Assembly (NCBI GenBank): GCA_023415895.1
Contig: JAEZJA010000206.1
Span: 1 to 13,944 of the forward strand
DNA from: Bacillota bacterium
GTDB lineage: Bacteria; Bacillota; Clostridia; Oscillospirales; Acutalibacteraceae
Length of the DNA: 13,944 nt
Direction of reading: 5' to 3'
Shown here: positions 1 through 8,226 of the stretch, one piece after another
How positions within the stretch are numbered: position 1 is the stretch's first letter
Layout: each line of letters starts with the position of its first letter
Program-made: the position numbers and the translations under genes
Notes under the pieces: model-generated
The model's input: only the letters and a program-made list of their open reading frames with translations
The model's database searches: none
Told to the model about the DNA's origin: nothing

Positions 1-1365
1 GTTGGAGCCCAACACATTGCCAAAGCGTACGGCCACATAATCCGTCTTTTCGGACTGCTCGGCCATATACTGCATAATCATTTCACAGCAGCGCTTGGTC
101 GCTCCCATCACATTGGTGGGGTTGACAGCCTTATCGGTGGAAACCAGCACAAATTTCTTAACGTGATACAAATCAGCCAGATTGGCAACATTAAACGTGC
201 CGATTACATTGTTCTTAATGGCTTCCTCAGGATTGGTTTCCATCAGCGGCACGTGCTTGTGTGCCGCGGCGTGAAAGACTACGGTGGGACGGAAAGCCTT
301 GAACAGGTAATCCATCTTGCGGAAATCGCGCACCGAGGCAATCTGCACCGACAGATTGAGTTTGTCACCGTATTTGCGTATCAGCTCCTGTTGAATCTCA
401 TACGCATTGTTTTCATAAATATCAACGATAATCAGCTGCTTAGGTTGGTATTTGGCGATCTGCCGGCACAGCTCCGACCCGATGGAGCCGCCGCCGCCGG
501 TTACCATGCAGATTTCGTCACAGATGAAAGATGCCACATCACGATTGTCAAACTGGATAACCTTGCGACCCAGAAGATCCTCAATATTGATATCTTTGAT
601 CTGCATCAAAAGATCCTGGTCCTGATTAGTTTCATGAGCATAGGGAATCAGCTTGATGTGACAGCCGGTATTGGAACAAATGCGGAGAATACGCTTGCGA
701 TCGGCCTCCTCAATGGAGGGCATGGCGAACATAATCGTCTCAATGCCGAACTGCTGGCACAACGCGGGGATGTTATCCGTAGGCCCGTATACCTTAATGC
801 CGCTGATGCTGCGACCGATTTTTTCCTTATTGTCATCCACGATGCAGATGGGGTTGTATTTGCAGTCAGCCACCAGCATCTCACCCAGCAGATTTTTGCA
901 GGCCAATCCGCCGCCCACGATCATGGTCGCCTGCTTAAGATTGGTCGACATATGCCGGTTGAGCGCCGCATACAGGTATTGATAAACCAGACGCAGACCG
1001 ATGAAGGTGCACATGGCAATCAGAAAGGCCAGCACCATGTAAATGTTGGAGGGCATCTGGCCAAACAGGTTCAGCAGGATATAGGAGACTGCCGAGCCGA
1101 CGCTCAGGGCCAAGAAGATGCCGATGAAATCCTTGACCACCGCATACCGCCAGATGCTTCCGTACACGCCGAACATCGTGAGTGACAGGATATTGCAAAG
1201 GGTAAAGGCAATAATTGACCAGTAGGTATCAAAAACGGTCAGATGAACAATGATCAGGGTATTGGACAGAAAAAAAGCCGTAATACAAGCAAGGCAAAGC
1301 GTCAGAAAATCAACGCACATTAAAACCACTTTACGAGTATTCAATACCATGCACGGATCACTCAT
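1..1365 (-). CDS. CapD/PglF-type membrane nucleotide-sugar 4,6-dehydratase, 3' end cut by window edge
   Basis: 455 codons are visible and the reading frame is open to the left edge; family members are usually about 600-650 residues, so the C-terminal part is missing. Residues about 12-135 are hydrophobic with several membrane segments. A CoA-binding-like Rossmann region follows (IVGGG near 149-153), then the catalytic extended-SDR domain: NAD motif VTGGGGSIGSE (288-298) and STDKAVNPTNVMGATK (409-424). T410-D411-K412, with Met420 where classical SDRs have Tyr and Lys424, is the arrangement of PglF/WbpM-type enzymes that convert UDP-GlcNAc to the 4-keto-6-deoxy sugar. Its role is inferred to be making modified sugars for capsule, glycan or protein glycosylation at the inner membrane face. 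The ATG at 1365 was chosen because an in-frame stop lies shortly upstream; its ribosome site is weak, and TTG at 1389 is an alternative. The family call is firm; the exact sugar is not known. Confidence 0.93.
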   Translation of the reverse strand, partial: MSDPCMVLNTRKVVLMCVDFLTLCLACITAFFLSNTLIIVHLTVFDTYWSIIAFTLCNILSLTMFGVYGSIWRYAVVKDFIGIFLALSVGSAVSYILLNLFGQMPSNIYMVLAFLIAMCTFIGLRLVYQYLYAALNRHMSTNLKQATMIVGGGLACKNLLGEMLVADCKYNPICIVDDNKEKIGRSISGIKVYGPTDNIPALCQQFGIETIMFAMPSIEEADRKRILRICSNTGCHIKLIPYAHETNQDQDLLMQIKDINIEDLLGRKVIQFDNRDVASFICDEICMVTGGGGSIGSELCRQIAKYQPKQLIIVDIYENNAYEIQQELIRKYGDKLNLSVQIASVRDFRKMDYLFKAFRPTVVFHAAAHKHVPLMETNPEEAIKNNVIGTFNVANLADLYHVKKFVLVSTDKAVNPTNVMGATKRCCEMIMQYMAEQSEKTDYVAVRFGNVLGSN

Positions 1366-1425
1366 TTCTTTAGGAATTGCGTATTTCAATGATACATAAG
1401 CTTATTTAGAAACACATGCGGATAT

Positions 1426-1454
1426 ATCATAGCACAGATGCGGCATAACATCAA
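1426..1454 (-). promoter_or_regulatory. Sigma-A-like promoter for the CapD-type gene
   Basis: Read on the minus strand, TTGATG (1449-1454) and TATGAT (1426-1431) are separated by exactly 17 bases, with an extended -10 TG one base upstream of TATGAT. Transcription would start near 1419, leaving a leader of about 54 nucleotides before the ATG at 1365. The call rests on match to consensus only. Confidence 0.62.
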
Positions 1455-1474
1455 ACCTTTTCTGGGACAAGCAG

Positions 1475-1531
1475 AAGCAGCCATGTGCCGTTGTCGTATC
1501 CGCTTGGATAATACGCGGCAAAAGGCTGCTT
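1475..1531. repeat. 57-nt imperfect inverted repeat (nested hairpin) between DUF47 gene and capD promoter
   Basis: The outer arms AAGCAGCC (1475-1482) and GGCTGCTT (1524-1531) pair perfectly. Inside them GCCG (1487-1490) pairs with CGGC (1516-1519), and an inner stem with a 4-base loop is formed by TATCC (1497-1501) and GGATA (1506-1510). No clear T run follows on either strand, so it is not a textbook intrinsic terminator, although its place downstream of the minus-strand phosphate operon would suit transcript ending or 3' stabilisation. It could also be a dispersed intergenic repeat. Confidence 0.45.
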
Positions 1532-1591
1532 AATTAGGGTATCCGGTCTAATCAGGATTATGATAGCAAGGAAATGTGTGCGACGATGTTT

Positions 1592-2215
1592 TCAGCTATT
1601 TTTCATGATAATACTTTCTACCACATTGGCCGCATGCTCACAGGCATCGCAGCATTTCTCCATGCGGTCGAAAATCTCGCGCCAGATCATCAGGTCAACC
1701 GGATTCTGCGTGTTCATATACAAACGGCGCACAGCTTTGGTATACAGATCGTCGCCCACCTCTTCCAGACGGTTGATTTCCACAATGTTTTCCAGAATGG
1801 TTTTGGATTTGCGGAAATTGTGGAATTCCGACATCATCACATTCATCGCATTGCAGCAATCGTAAATTGTCTGGGAGAAACTCAATGCCTCCTCACGTAT
1901 GGACAGCACATTGAACATATACAGACGGATAAGCACGTCTTCAATGGCATCGGTCACATCGTCCAAGCACTGAGACAGCAGCATGATGTCCTCGCGTTCA
2001 ATCGGCGTAATAAACGCGCGTGCCAGCTCCCGGTTCATATCGTGCTTGGCGATGTCGGCGGCATGCTCGACCGCGTGCATATCCTTCATCGTCGCCTGTA
2101 GCGTATCGGGATCATAGTTCTGAAGAGCCGTATGCAGAATGCTTGCCGCTTTGGCAGAATACTCGGTGGCCTGTACAAACATTTCAAAATAATTAAATTC
2201 CTTTTTACGTGCCAT
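1592..2215 (-). CDS. DUF47/PhoU-like protein partnering the PiT phosphate transporter
   Basis: A 207-residue, mostly helical, soluble protein of the DUF47 (YkaA, PhoU-like) family, at the usual family length. The start reads MARKKEFNYFEMFV, close to the typical family N-terminus. Acidic motifs that fit the metal-binding helices of PhoU-like proteins include EHAAD (50-54), DDVTDAIED (85-93), EEVGDD (151-156) and the C-terminal DACEHAANVVE. It follows the pit gene by 45 bases on the same strand; such pairs are common, and the DUF47 protein is thought to control or assist the transporter. I chose ATG at 2215 because AAAGGA lies 8 bases upstream and the N-terminus fits the family; an in-frame ATG at 2236 would add seven residues. 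The family call is firm, while its exact function is not settled for the family as a whole. Confidence 0.92.
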   Translation of the reverse strand: MARKKEFNYFEMFVQATEYSAKAASILHTALQNYDPDTLQATMKDMHAVEHAADIAKHDMNRELARAFITPIEREDIMLLSQCLDDVTDAIEDVLIRLYMFNVLSIREEALSFSQTIYDCCNAMNVMMSEFHNFRKSKTILENIVEINRLEEVGDDLYTKAVRRLYMNTQNPVDLMIWREIFDRMEKCCDACEHAANVVESIIMKNS

Positions 2216-2260
2216 GATCTTCATCCTTTCGTCCATTACATCGGTTCAGGGTTGTGTACG

Positions 2261-3313
2261 TTAAAAGACCCAGAGGAAAAGCTTCACCATCAGATAGCCG
2301 ATCAGACCGCAGCCCGGGAAGGTCAACACCCATGTGAAAACCATCTCCTTGACCACGCTCCAATTGACGGAGGATAGTCTCTTGGCCGCGCCAACGCCCA
2401 TAATGGCGGTAGTTTTGGTATGCGTCGTGCTGACCGGAATGCCTGTCAATGAGGACAGCAGCAAACAGCCGGCACCAGCCACATCCGCCGAAAAGCCCTG
2501 ATAGGTTTCCAGCTTGACCATATCCATGCCGACGGCCTTGATGATGCGGTAACCGCCGATGGAAGTGCCGATCGCCATAACCAATGAACAAAGAATCATC
2601 AACCATAGGGGGATAGTCGCTACGCCCGCCTCGGCTTGTCCACGCGTAAGCGCCATACCTAAAAGGAAAACACCGATAAATTTTTGACCGTCCTGCGCGC
2701 CGTGCATAAAGGCCATGGCCGCGCCGCCGCCGATCTGCGCCCCACGGAAAAATTTCTTGGTTTTGCGCCGATCCATACTGCGACAGAAGAAAACCGTCAG
2801 CTTGGAGGCTATCCAGCCGAAGGCAAAGCCAAGTGCGGTCGACAATACCAGACCGAACAGCACCTTAACCCATTCCGATCCGTTGATACCGCCCAATCCG
2901 TTCTGGAGCGCAATCGCCGCGCCCGACAGACCAGCGATCAGCGCATGACTTTCACTCGTGGGAATACCGAAATACCATGCCGCCGTAGCCCACACCACAA
3001 TGGCAAACAGCGCTGCGCACAAGGCGATCAACGCATCCTGCGGATTTCCGCCGAAATCGACCATGTTGTAGATCGTTTCCGCCACGGTTTTGTTGATCAT
3101 CGTCATCACGAGAACACCCAAGAAATTAAACACCGCCGCCATTAAAATTGCCGCACGCGCACCGATGGCGCGTGTGGAAACACAGGTGGCAATAGCGTTG
3201 GGGGCATCTGTCCAGCCATTGACGAAAATAACGCCCATGGTCAGAACAACCGTGATCAACAGCGCCGGATTTGCAACCACATCCGACAAGAACTCCAGAA
3301 ATGTTGGAGTCAT
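2261..3313 (-). CDS. pit: PiT-family inorganic phosphate transporter
   Basis: 350 residues with many hydrophobic segments: a low-affinity phosphate permease of the PiT family, coupling phosphate uptake to a cation gradient. Both halves of the duplicated signature are seen: NGWTDAPNAIAT (32-43) with GIPTSESHALI (116-126), and HGAQDGQKFIG (204-214) with GIPVSTTHTKTTAIMG (291-306). The classical GxND form is altered to GWTD and GAQD, which I recall as usual in a clostridial subgroup. The ATG at 3313 has a good ribosome site, AGAGGAG, about 7 bases upstream. The gene is first in a two-gene operon with the DUF47 gene (45-base gap). A cation other than H+ or Na+, or another oxyanion, is possible but not suggested by the sequence. 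Confidence 0.95.
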   Translation of the reverse strand: MTPTFLEFLSDVVANPALLITVVLTMGVIFVNGWTDAPNAIATCVSTRAIGARAAILMAAVFNFLGVLVMTMINKTVAETIYNMVDFGGNPQDALIALCAALFAIVVWATAAWYFGIPTSESHALIAGLSGAAIALQNGLGGINGSEWVKVLFGLVLSTALGFAFGWIASKLTVFFCRSMDRRKTKKFFRGAQIGGGAAMAFMHGAQDGQKFIGVFLLGMALTRGQAEAGVATIPLWLMILCSLVMAIGTSIGGYRIIKAVGMDMVKLETYQGFSADVAGAGCLLLSSLTGIPVSTTHTKTTAIMGVGAAKRLSSVNWSVVKEMVFTWVLTFPGCGLIGYLMVKLFLWVF

Positions 3314-3362
3314 TCAACCGCTCCTCTCAGCAAGTTCCACTTCTTATTTTACAAACAGTACT

Positions 3363-3391
3363 AGTATAGCTTTTTTTCACTCAGCTGAAAA
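3363..3391 (-). promoter_or_regulatory. Putative promoter of the pit-DUF47 operon
   Basis: On the minus strand TTTTCA (3386-3391) and TATACT (3363-3368) are 17 bases apart. The start point would be near 3356, giving a leader of about 43 bases. The -35 matches consensus at 4 of 6 positions and the -10 at 5 of 6. I could not identify a convincing PhoP box beside it. Confidence 0.5.
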
Positions 3392-3544
3392 GTAGATTTT
3401 CTTATTTCCCGCACTTTTGCTAAAAAATAATTACAAAGAAACGGGACTATACACCGTTAGCACAACCATAAAGCGGAAAATAAAATGAATAAAAGGAATC
3501 GTTTATCCATATCCTGCTTTATTTTTCTCTTTTTGTTCCATATG
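3392..3544. other. AT-rich divergent intergenic region without a recognised gene
   Basis: Together with the two flanking promoters this forms the 309-base gap between divergently read pit (-) and the ATPase gene (+). It is clearly richer in A and T than its surroundings, with several A and T runs. I see no open reading frame with a ribosome site, no tRNA and no convincing riboswitch fold in it. Confidence 0.5.
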
Positions 3545-3573
3545 TTGTCAGCCTCAAGCAAGCGTGGTATACT
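3545..3573 (+). promoter_or_regulatory. Sigma-A-like promoter of the stand-alone ATPase gene
   Basis: TTGTCA (3545-3550), a 17-base spacer, then TATACT (3568-3573) preceded by TGG, which gives an extended -10. Transcription would start near 3580 and the leader is about 43 bases. GTGAGG just before the ATG at 3623 serves as ribosome binding site. Confidence 0.68.
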
Positions 3574-3622
3574 GCTAAATGATTGGTAAGTATGCTGTGA
3601 TTAAATCGGTGAGGAAACAATC

Positions 3623-4348
3623 ATGAACCATTCTCTTTATGTCAGACAAGTCACTCTTAGAGGTGAGATTCCCAGAGAGGATTATATCCGACAGCTGCCG
3701 GTCGTCCGTCATCTGTGCCACAAAGAAATCTCGTTTCGCAAATCGGTCACTTTCTTCGTGGGTGAGAACGGAACCGGAAAATCCACGCTGATTGAAGCGA
3801 TTGCCATCGCGATGGGGTTTAATCCCGAAGGCGGCACGAGAAACTTTTGCTTTTCGACCAACAATTCACACTCCGATCTGAGCGACTATCTGGACATTAG
3901 CAAAGGCTTGCCGCCCCAGGACGGTTTCTTTCTGCGCTCCGAAAGCTTTTACAATGTGGCGACGAACATTGACCAGATACATGTGATCAACAACTACGGG
4001 GGTGTGTCGCTGCACGAACAGTCCCACGGGGAAAGCTTCATGGCTCTCGTTGATAATCGCTTCGCCGGCAATGGCCTGTACATTCTGGATGAGCCCGAAG
4101 CCGCCCTGTCACCGTCCAGAATTATGCGGCTGATGTGCAACATGAACGAGTTGGTTAAGAAGCAGTCACAGTTTATTATCTCCACCCATTCTCCCATCCT
4201 CATGGCCTTTCCCGATGCGGACATCTATCAGTTGACCGACAGCGGCATTGAACAGATGCCTTATCAGCAGACCGCGCATTACCAGATTACCAAACAGTTC
4301 CTTGATGACCCGGACAGGCTGTTGCATGTTTTGCTGGGGGAGGAATAG
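3623..4348 (+). CDS. Stand-alone ABC-type (COG3910-like) AAA family ATPase
   Basis: A 241-residue soluble ATPase with all parts of an ABC-type nucleotide-binding domain but no membrane partner. Walker A is GENGTGKST (47-55), the signature is SHGES (134-138), Walker B with catalytic glutamate is LYILDEPEAALS (152-163), and the switch histidine is in ISTHSP (186-191, His189). The length and motif spacing resemble single-domain predicted ATPases of COG3910. The substrate and cellular role are unknown for these proteins. The gene stands alone: it has its own promoter, diverges from pit and converges on clpC. No nuclease, methylase or toxin-like gene sits beside it, so I do not propose a defence role. 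The ATG at 3623 has GAGG 8 bases upstream. Confidence 0.9.
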   Translation: MNHSLYVRQVTLRGEIPREDYIRQLPVVRHLCHKEISFRKSVTFFVGENGTGKSTLIEAIAIAMGFNPEGGTRNFCFSTNNSHSDLSDYLDISKGLPPQDGFFLRSESFYNVATNIDQIHVINNYGGVSLHEQSHGESFMALVDNRFAGNGLYILDEPEAALSPSRIMRLMCNMNELVKKQSQFIISTHSPILMAFPDADIYQLTDSGIEQMPYQQTAHYQITKQFLDDPDRLLHVLLGEE

Positions 4349-4427
4349 CTGTCCACGATACACATTTTGCCCTGTGAGGCGAGACGAGAAATGTGGCTCA
4401 TTCTACGCATGGATAGGCATGAGTGAC

Positions 4428-4500
4428 GGCGGGCGCAAGCCCCCGCCCTACTCGTAGGAAACACGTTTTCGCTCTTCGTAGGGGCGCATCTACGTGTGCG
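4428..4500. repeat. GC-rich REP-like intergenic palindrome cluster
   Basis: GGCGGG (4428-4433) and CCCGCC (4442-4447) form a stem over the loop CGCAAGCC. Next comes CTAC-TC-GTAG (4448-4457). A second block, GTAGGGGCG (4478-4486), is nearly the reverse complement of the CGCCCTAC at 4444-4451. Such GGCGGGCGCAAGCCC-CGCCCTAC / GTAGGGGCG units resemble dispersed extragenic palindromes of gut Clostridia. Whether it is repeated in this genome cannot be told from one window. It lies between two converging genes and encodes nothing I can support. Confidence 0.5.
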
Positions 4501-4550
4501 ACCGAATAAACCACGATGATAAACGTTTACGTAACCCGACTATCCTCTGC

Positions 4551-4602
4551 ATAAAAACAAAGCCTGAGCGGATGCGGCATCCGTTCAGGCTTTGTTTTTA
4601 TA
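4551..4602. terminator. Strong bidirectional intrinsic terminator between the ATPase gene and clpC
   Basis: Two 24-base arms (4551-4574 and 4579-4602 in symmetric pairing, with a loop of about 3 bases near 4575-4577) pair throughout with only one G-T wobble (4568 with 4585). The core is GCCTGAGCGGATG, flanked by an A run on the left and a T run on the right. It therefore ends transcripts in both directions: the plus-strand ATPase message and the minus-strand ctsR-clpC operon, whose stop is at 4625. Confidence 0.93.
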
Positions 4603-4624
4603 GTAGGCGCTTGCCGGAAAAGTC

Positions 4625-7150
4625 TTATGCTTGCGGCTTGCTCTCATCGTCGGCAATAGGCTGCTTGTCTGCGGGCGGGGTCTTGTCGCTGAAGGTGAAC
4701 TGTCCGTCCACGGCATCCACCAGCACGGTACTGCCTGCACGGAACTGCCCTTCCAGCATCTTTTCCGCCAGCGCATCCTCAATCTTGGACTGAATGGCGC
4801 GGCGCAGCGGACGCGCCCCATAGAGCGGATCAAAACCTGCCTTGGCGATCTCGTCCACAGCCGCCTCCGTCAATTCGAGGTGCATGTTCATATCGTCCAT
4901 ACGCTTGTCGAGCGAGCGGAGCATGCGGTGAGCAATCTCGCGGATCTCGGGCTGAGTCAGCTTGTGGAACACGATGATATCGTCTACACGGTTGAGGAAC
5001 TCGGGGCGGAAGGCCTGTTTGAGCTCACCCATCACATTGTCACGGATGCGGCGGCGATCGGCCTCATCGTCGGCATCCGCCGAGCGGCCGGTATCCCCAA
5101 AGCCAAGACCGCGCTTATCCGTGATCAGCCGCGCGCCGATGTTGGAAGTCATGATGATGATGGAGTTTTTGAAATCCACACGCCGTCCCTGTGCATCGGT
5201 CAGGATACCGTCCTCGAGAATCTGCAAAAGAATATTGAACACATCGGGATGTGCCTTTTCAATCTCGTCGAACAAAATGACCGCGTAGGGCTTGCGGCGA
5301 ATCTTTTCAGTCAGTTGGCCGCCCTCGTCGTAGCCCACATAACCGGGAGGCGAACCGACCAGGCGCGAAACGGTGTGCTTCTCCATATACTCCGACATGT
5401 CCAAACGGATCATGGCACCCTCGTCGCCGAACATGGCATCGGCCAGAGCCTTGCACAGCTCGGTCTTACCGACACCCGTCGGGCCAAGGAAAATGAAGGA
5501 GCCCGCCGGACGCTTGGGGTCTTTGAGCCCCACACGGCCGCGGCGGATGGCCTTGGCGACCGCTGTAACGGCTTCGTCCTGTCCCACGATACGTTCATGG
5601 AGAATGGATTCCATGCGCAGCAGCCGCTGCCCCTCGGCTTCGGTCAGCTGGGTGACGGGTACGCCCGTCCAGTTGGACACGATCTCGGCAATGTCCGTTT
5701 CGGTGACCTCGCCGGTAATGCCCGCGTTTTTCTCCTGCCACTCGTTTTTGAGTTGTTTGAGCTTATCCTCGTTGTGTTTCTGCTCGTCGCGCAGACGGGC
5801 GGCGCGCTCGAAATCCTGCTCGTTAACAGCGGATTTCTTTTCCTCATCCAGGCGCTTAACCTCGTCCTCCAGGTTTTTCAGGTCGGGCGGTGCGGTAAAG
5901 GCGCGCAGACGTACACGCGATGCGGCTTCATCCACCAAATCAATAGCCTTATCGGGCAGATACCGGTCGGAAATATACCGAACGGACAGCCGGACAGCCG
6001 CTTCAATGGACTGATCGGTAATCTTCACTTTATGGTGGGCCTCGTACTTATCCCTTAGCCCGTAAAGAATCTGGATGGCTTCCTCGGGCGTGGGTTCCCC
6101 CACTGTTACGGGCTGGAAGCGGCGTTCGAGAGCCGCATCCTTTTCAATATGCTTGCGGTATTCGTCCAGCGTCGTCGCGCCGATCACCTGCAGTTCACCG
6201 CGTGCCAGCGAAGGCTTGAGAATGTTGGCGGCATCCACGGCGCCTTCGGCGGCGCCCGCCCCAATCAGGGTATGGATTTCATCAATAAACAGGATCACGT
6301 CGCCCGCTTTGATGACTTCATCCAGCGCATTTTTAATGCGCTCCTCAAAATCGCCGCGGTATTTGGTACCCGCGACCATGCCCGTCAGATCCAGTGTTAC
6401 CACGCGCTTTCCGCGCAGCAGCTCGGGCACCTCGTCGCCAGCAATCTTCTGCGCCAAGCCTTCGGCAATGGCAGTTTTGCCGACGCCCGGTTCACCGATC
6501 AGACAGGGGTTGTTCTTGGTGCGTCGAGACAGAATCTGAATCACCCGCTCGATCTCTTTGGATCGGCCGATCACAGGATCCATTTTGCCTTCCTTGGCCA
6601 TTTGAGTCAGATCCCGGCCGAACTGGTCGAGCGTCGGGGTTTTGCCACCCTTGGCACCGCCCGCAGGCGTGCGGCCGCCGCGCATCCCTTCGGTCGCCGT
6701 TTGGGCAGGATTGATGCCGATGGCGTTGGCAATGTCATTGAACAATTCATCCGGGCGCACACCCAGCGCCACCAGCAGGCGCACGGCTACGCTGCTCTCG
6801 TCCCGCAGGACGGCCAGCAGAATATGCTCGGTGCCTACATAGCCGTGCTGCATGGCTGCGGCTTCGCTGATGGCCATTTCCATGGCTCGCTTGGCACGGG
6901 GGGTGAAATCCTCGGGGGACAGGTGGCTGCGCTCACCCGAGGATTCGGCTTGTGCAATGGCCTCTTGATACTGCGCGGCCGTCACGCCGCGCCCGGACAC
7001 GACGGAAGCCGCCACGCCCGTGCCCTCTCGCAGAAGGCCGAGCACCAGGTGCTCCGTACCGATATAGGTATGACCGAGATCCTGCGCGCCTTCAATGGCG
7101 AGGTTCAGCGCCGTGTTGGCTTTTTCGGTAAATCCTTTAAAACGATACAT
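4625..7150 (-). CDS. clpC: ClpC, ATP-dependent protein unfoldase of the ClpCP protease
   Basis: 841 residues, full length for a Hsp100/ClpC ATPase that unfolds proteins and feeds them to ClpP in the cytosol. Domains in order: two Clp-N repeats (about 1-145); AAA-1 with Walker A GEPGVGKT (219-226) and Walker B VILFIDE (285-291); a middle coiled-coil with a UVR-like stretch (about 425-470), the site that in the family binds MecA or McsB; AAA-2 with Walker A GPTGVGKT (556-563) and Walker B VILFDE (624-629). The loop GLGFG (681-685) is the expected ClpP-docking tripeptide LGF. The C-terminal tail is acidic and not conserved. The ATG at 7150 follows AGAGAGG by about 10 bases. The gene is last in the ctsR operon, 29 bases after mcsB, and should be under CtsR control. 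Confidence 0.98.
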   Translation of the reverse strand: MYRFKGFTEKANTALNLAIEGAQDLGHTYIGTEHLVLGLLREGTGVAASVVSGRGVTAAQYQEAIAQAESSGERSHLSPEDFTPRAKRAMEMAISEAAAMQHGYVGTEHILLAVLRDESSVAVRLLVALGVRPDELFNDIANAIGINPAQTATEGMRGGRTPAGGAKGGKTPTLDQFGRDLTQMAKEGKMDPVIGRSKEIERVIQILSRRTKNNPCLIGEPGVGKTAIAEGLAQKIAGDEVPELLRGKRVVTLDLTGMVAGTKYRGDFEERIKNALDEVIKAGDVILFIDEIHTLIGAGAAEGAVDAANILKPSLARGELQVIGATTLDEYRKHIEKDAALERRFQPVTVGEPTPEEAIQILYGLRDKYEAHHKVKITDQSIEAAVRLSVRYISDRYLPDKAIDLVDEAASRVRLRAFTAPPDLKNLEDEVKRLDEEKKSAVNEQDFERAARLRDEQKHNEDKLKQLKNEWQEKNAGITGEVTETDIAEIVSNWTGVPVTQLTEAEGQRLLRMESILHERIVGQDEAVTAVAKAIRRGRVGLKDPKRPAGSFIFLGPTGVGKTELCKALADAMFGDEGAMIRLDMSEYMEKHTVSRLVGSPPGYVGYDEGGQLTEKIRRKPYAVILFDEIEKAHPDVFNILLQILEDGILTDAQGRRVDFKNSIIIMTSNIGARLITDKRGLGFGDTGRSADADDEADRRRIRDNVMGELKQAFRPEFLNRVDDIIVFHKLTQPEIREIAHRMLRSLDKRMDDMNMHLELTEAAVDEIAKAGFDPLYGARPLRRAIQSKIEDALAEKMLEGQFRAGSTVLVDAVDGQFTFSDKTPPADKQPIADDESKPQA

Positions 7151-7179
7151 CGTTATTCATCCTCTCTATAGGTCATGGT

Positions 7180-8226
7180 TCACGCTTTTCCGCCGACAGC
7201 TTCAAAGCGTTCGCGTACCATTCTGGCGCGTTCAATATCCCGCTCGCCCGGCTCCATGTCGCGCCGCGCCGCCGCCATCATAGTGGCGGGCTGCGCGTCA
7301 CAGATGAGGCCGCTGATCGTGTCCAGAGTGATATCCGTCACCAGTCCGAGCGCCACGCCCACGCGCAGGTTGGAAATTAAATTCATAAATTCGTTGCCCG
7401 ACAGCAGACGCGCCGTCTTGAGCAGTCCGAAGGAGCGCCACACCAAATCCTCAAAACGGGGATTGCGGCTGAGCTCCTCCCGGCCGGCTCGCTCCTCCCG
7501 GATAATCTGGGCGGCAATGCCCTTGAGGTTCTGAATGGCGGCCTGCTCGGATATGCCCAGTGTAACTTGATTGGATAGCTGGTAAATAGCCCCTTCGGGC
7601 TTGCTGCCCTCACCGTACAGGCCGCGGATAGTCAGCCCCAGCTTGGACACGGTGTTGGCCATCTGCTGGATGGCTCCGTGCTCCTGCAGGGCGGGCAAAT
7701 GCAGCATGATGGAGGCGCGCATGCCCGTGCCGAGATTGGTGGGGCACTGGGTCAGATAGCCCAGGCGATCATCAAAAGCAAAATGCAGCGTCTCATCCAA
7801 CGTGGTATCCAGGCTGTCCGCGATACGGTAAGCCTCATCCAGGTCCATCCCTGGACGCATCACCTGGATACGCAGATGATCCTCCTCATTGATCATCATG
7901 CTGACGCTCTCGTCCTTTTTCAAAAGAAGCGCGCTGCCCTCCTCACAGCGGGAGAATTCGGGGCTGATCAGATGATGCTCGACCATGGACAGCGCATCGT
8001 GGCGGGTCATGGCATTCATTTGTAAAAAATCATAGTCATGGGCCGTGTCGTGGGCCTTGAGTGCCTCACGCACCCTCTCGGCGACCTCACGCCGACGCTC
8101 GGCGCTCAGTCCTGCGGGGAAGGGAACGCCCGTCAGGTTGCGTGCCAGACGAATGCGCGTGCTGATGACCACATCACCTTCCGCGCCGCTTTGCTGATAC
8201 CATTTGCGATCGGACATCTTACTCAT
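7180..8226 (-). CDS. mcsB: McsB, protein arginine kinase
   Basis: 348 residues, an ATP:guanido phosphotransferase-fold enzyme that phosphorylates arginines in proteins, marking them for ClpCP, and that inactivates CtsR under heat stress. Visible motifs are STRIRLARNL (22-31) in the N-terminal nucleotide site; the catalytic block LTQCPTNLGTGMRAS (158-172) with the active Cys161; RGLYGEGS (201-208); and near the C-terminus RDIERA (329-334), matching the RDXXRA phosphoarginine-sensing site of McsB. The ATG at 8226 is chosen because the strong site AAGGAGGGG lies just upstream and the sequence then aligns with the family; the frame extends to 8286 but that part overlaps mcsA. The 5' end overlaps the mcsA stop by 8 bases, pointing to coupled translation. 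Confidence 0.97.
   Translation of the reverse strand: MSKMSDRKWYQQSGAEGDVVISTRIRLARNLTGVPFPAGLSAERRREVAERVREALKAHDTAHDYDFLQMNAMTRHDALSMVEHHLISPEFSRCEEGSALLLKKDESVSMMINEEDHLRIQVMRPGMDLDEAYRIADSLDTTLDETLHFAFDDRLGYLTQCPTNLGTGMRASIMLHLPALQEHGAIQQMANTVSKLGLTIRGLYGEGSKPEGAIYQLSNQVTLGISEQAAIQNLKGIAAQIIREERAGREELSRNPRFEDLVWRSFGLLKTARLLSGNEFMNLISNLRVGVALGLVTDITLDTISGLICDAQPATMMAAARRDMEPGERDIERARMVRERFEAVGGKA

Noticed and set aside
163..1185. 340-codon open frame on the plus strand opposite the CapD-type gene
   Set aside because: It is antisense to a firm family member on the minus strand, its translation has no recognisable family, and it lacks a ribosome site. Its length comes from the codon bias of the real gene.
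1532..1560. ATTAG-N10-CTAAT as terminator of the pit-DUF47 operon
   Set aside because: A five-base stem with a ten-base loop and no T run is too weak to call.
3395..3470. CCCG and CGGG segments in the pit upstream region as a stem-loop or riboswitch
   Set aside because: The arms are short, about 35 bases apart, with nothing conserved between them; likely chance in AT-rich DNA.
3623..4348. Stand-alone ATPase as part of an anti-phage defence system
   Set aside because: There is no neighbouring nuclease, methylase, toxin or reverse transcriptase; flanking genes are core metabolism, so context gives no support.
4631..7171. Long plus-strand open frames (475 and 340 codons) opposite clpC
   Set aside because: They are exact antisense of the highly conserved clpC and carry no family motifs; GC-rich codon use in clpC removes antisense stops.
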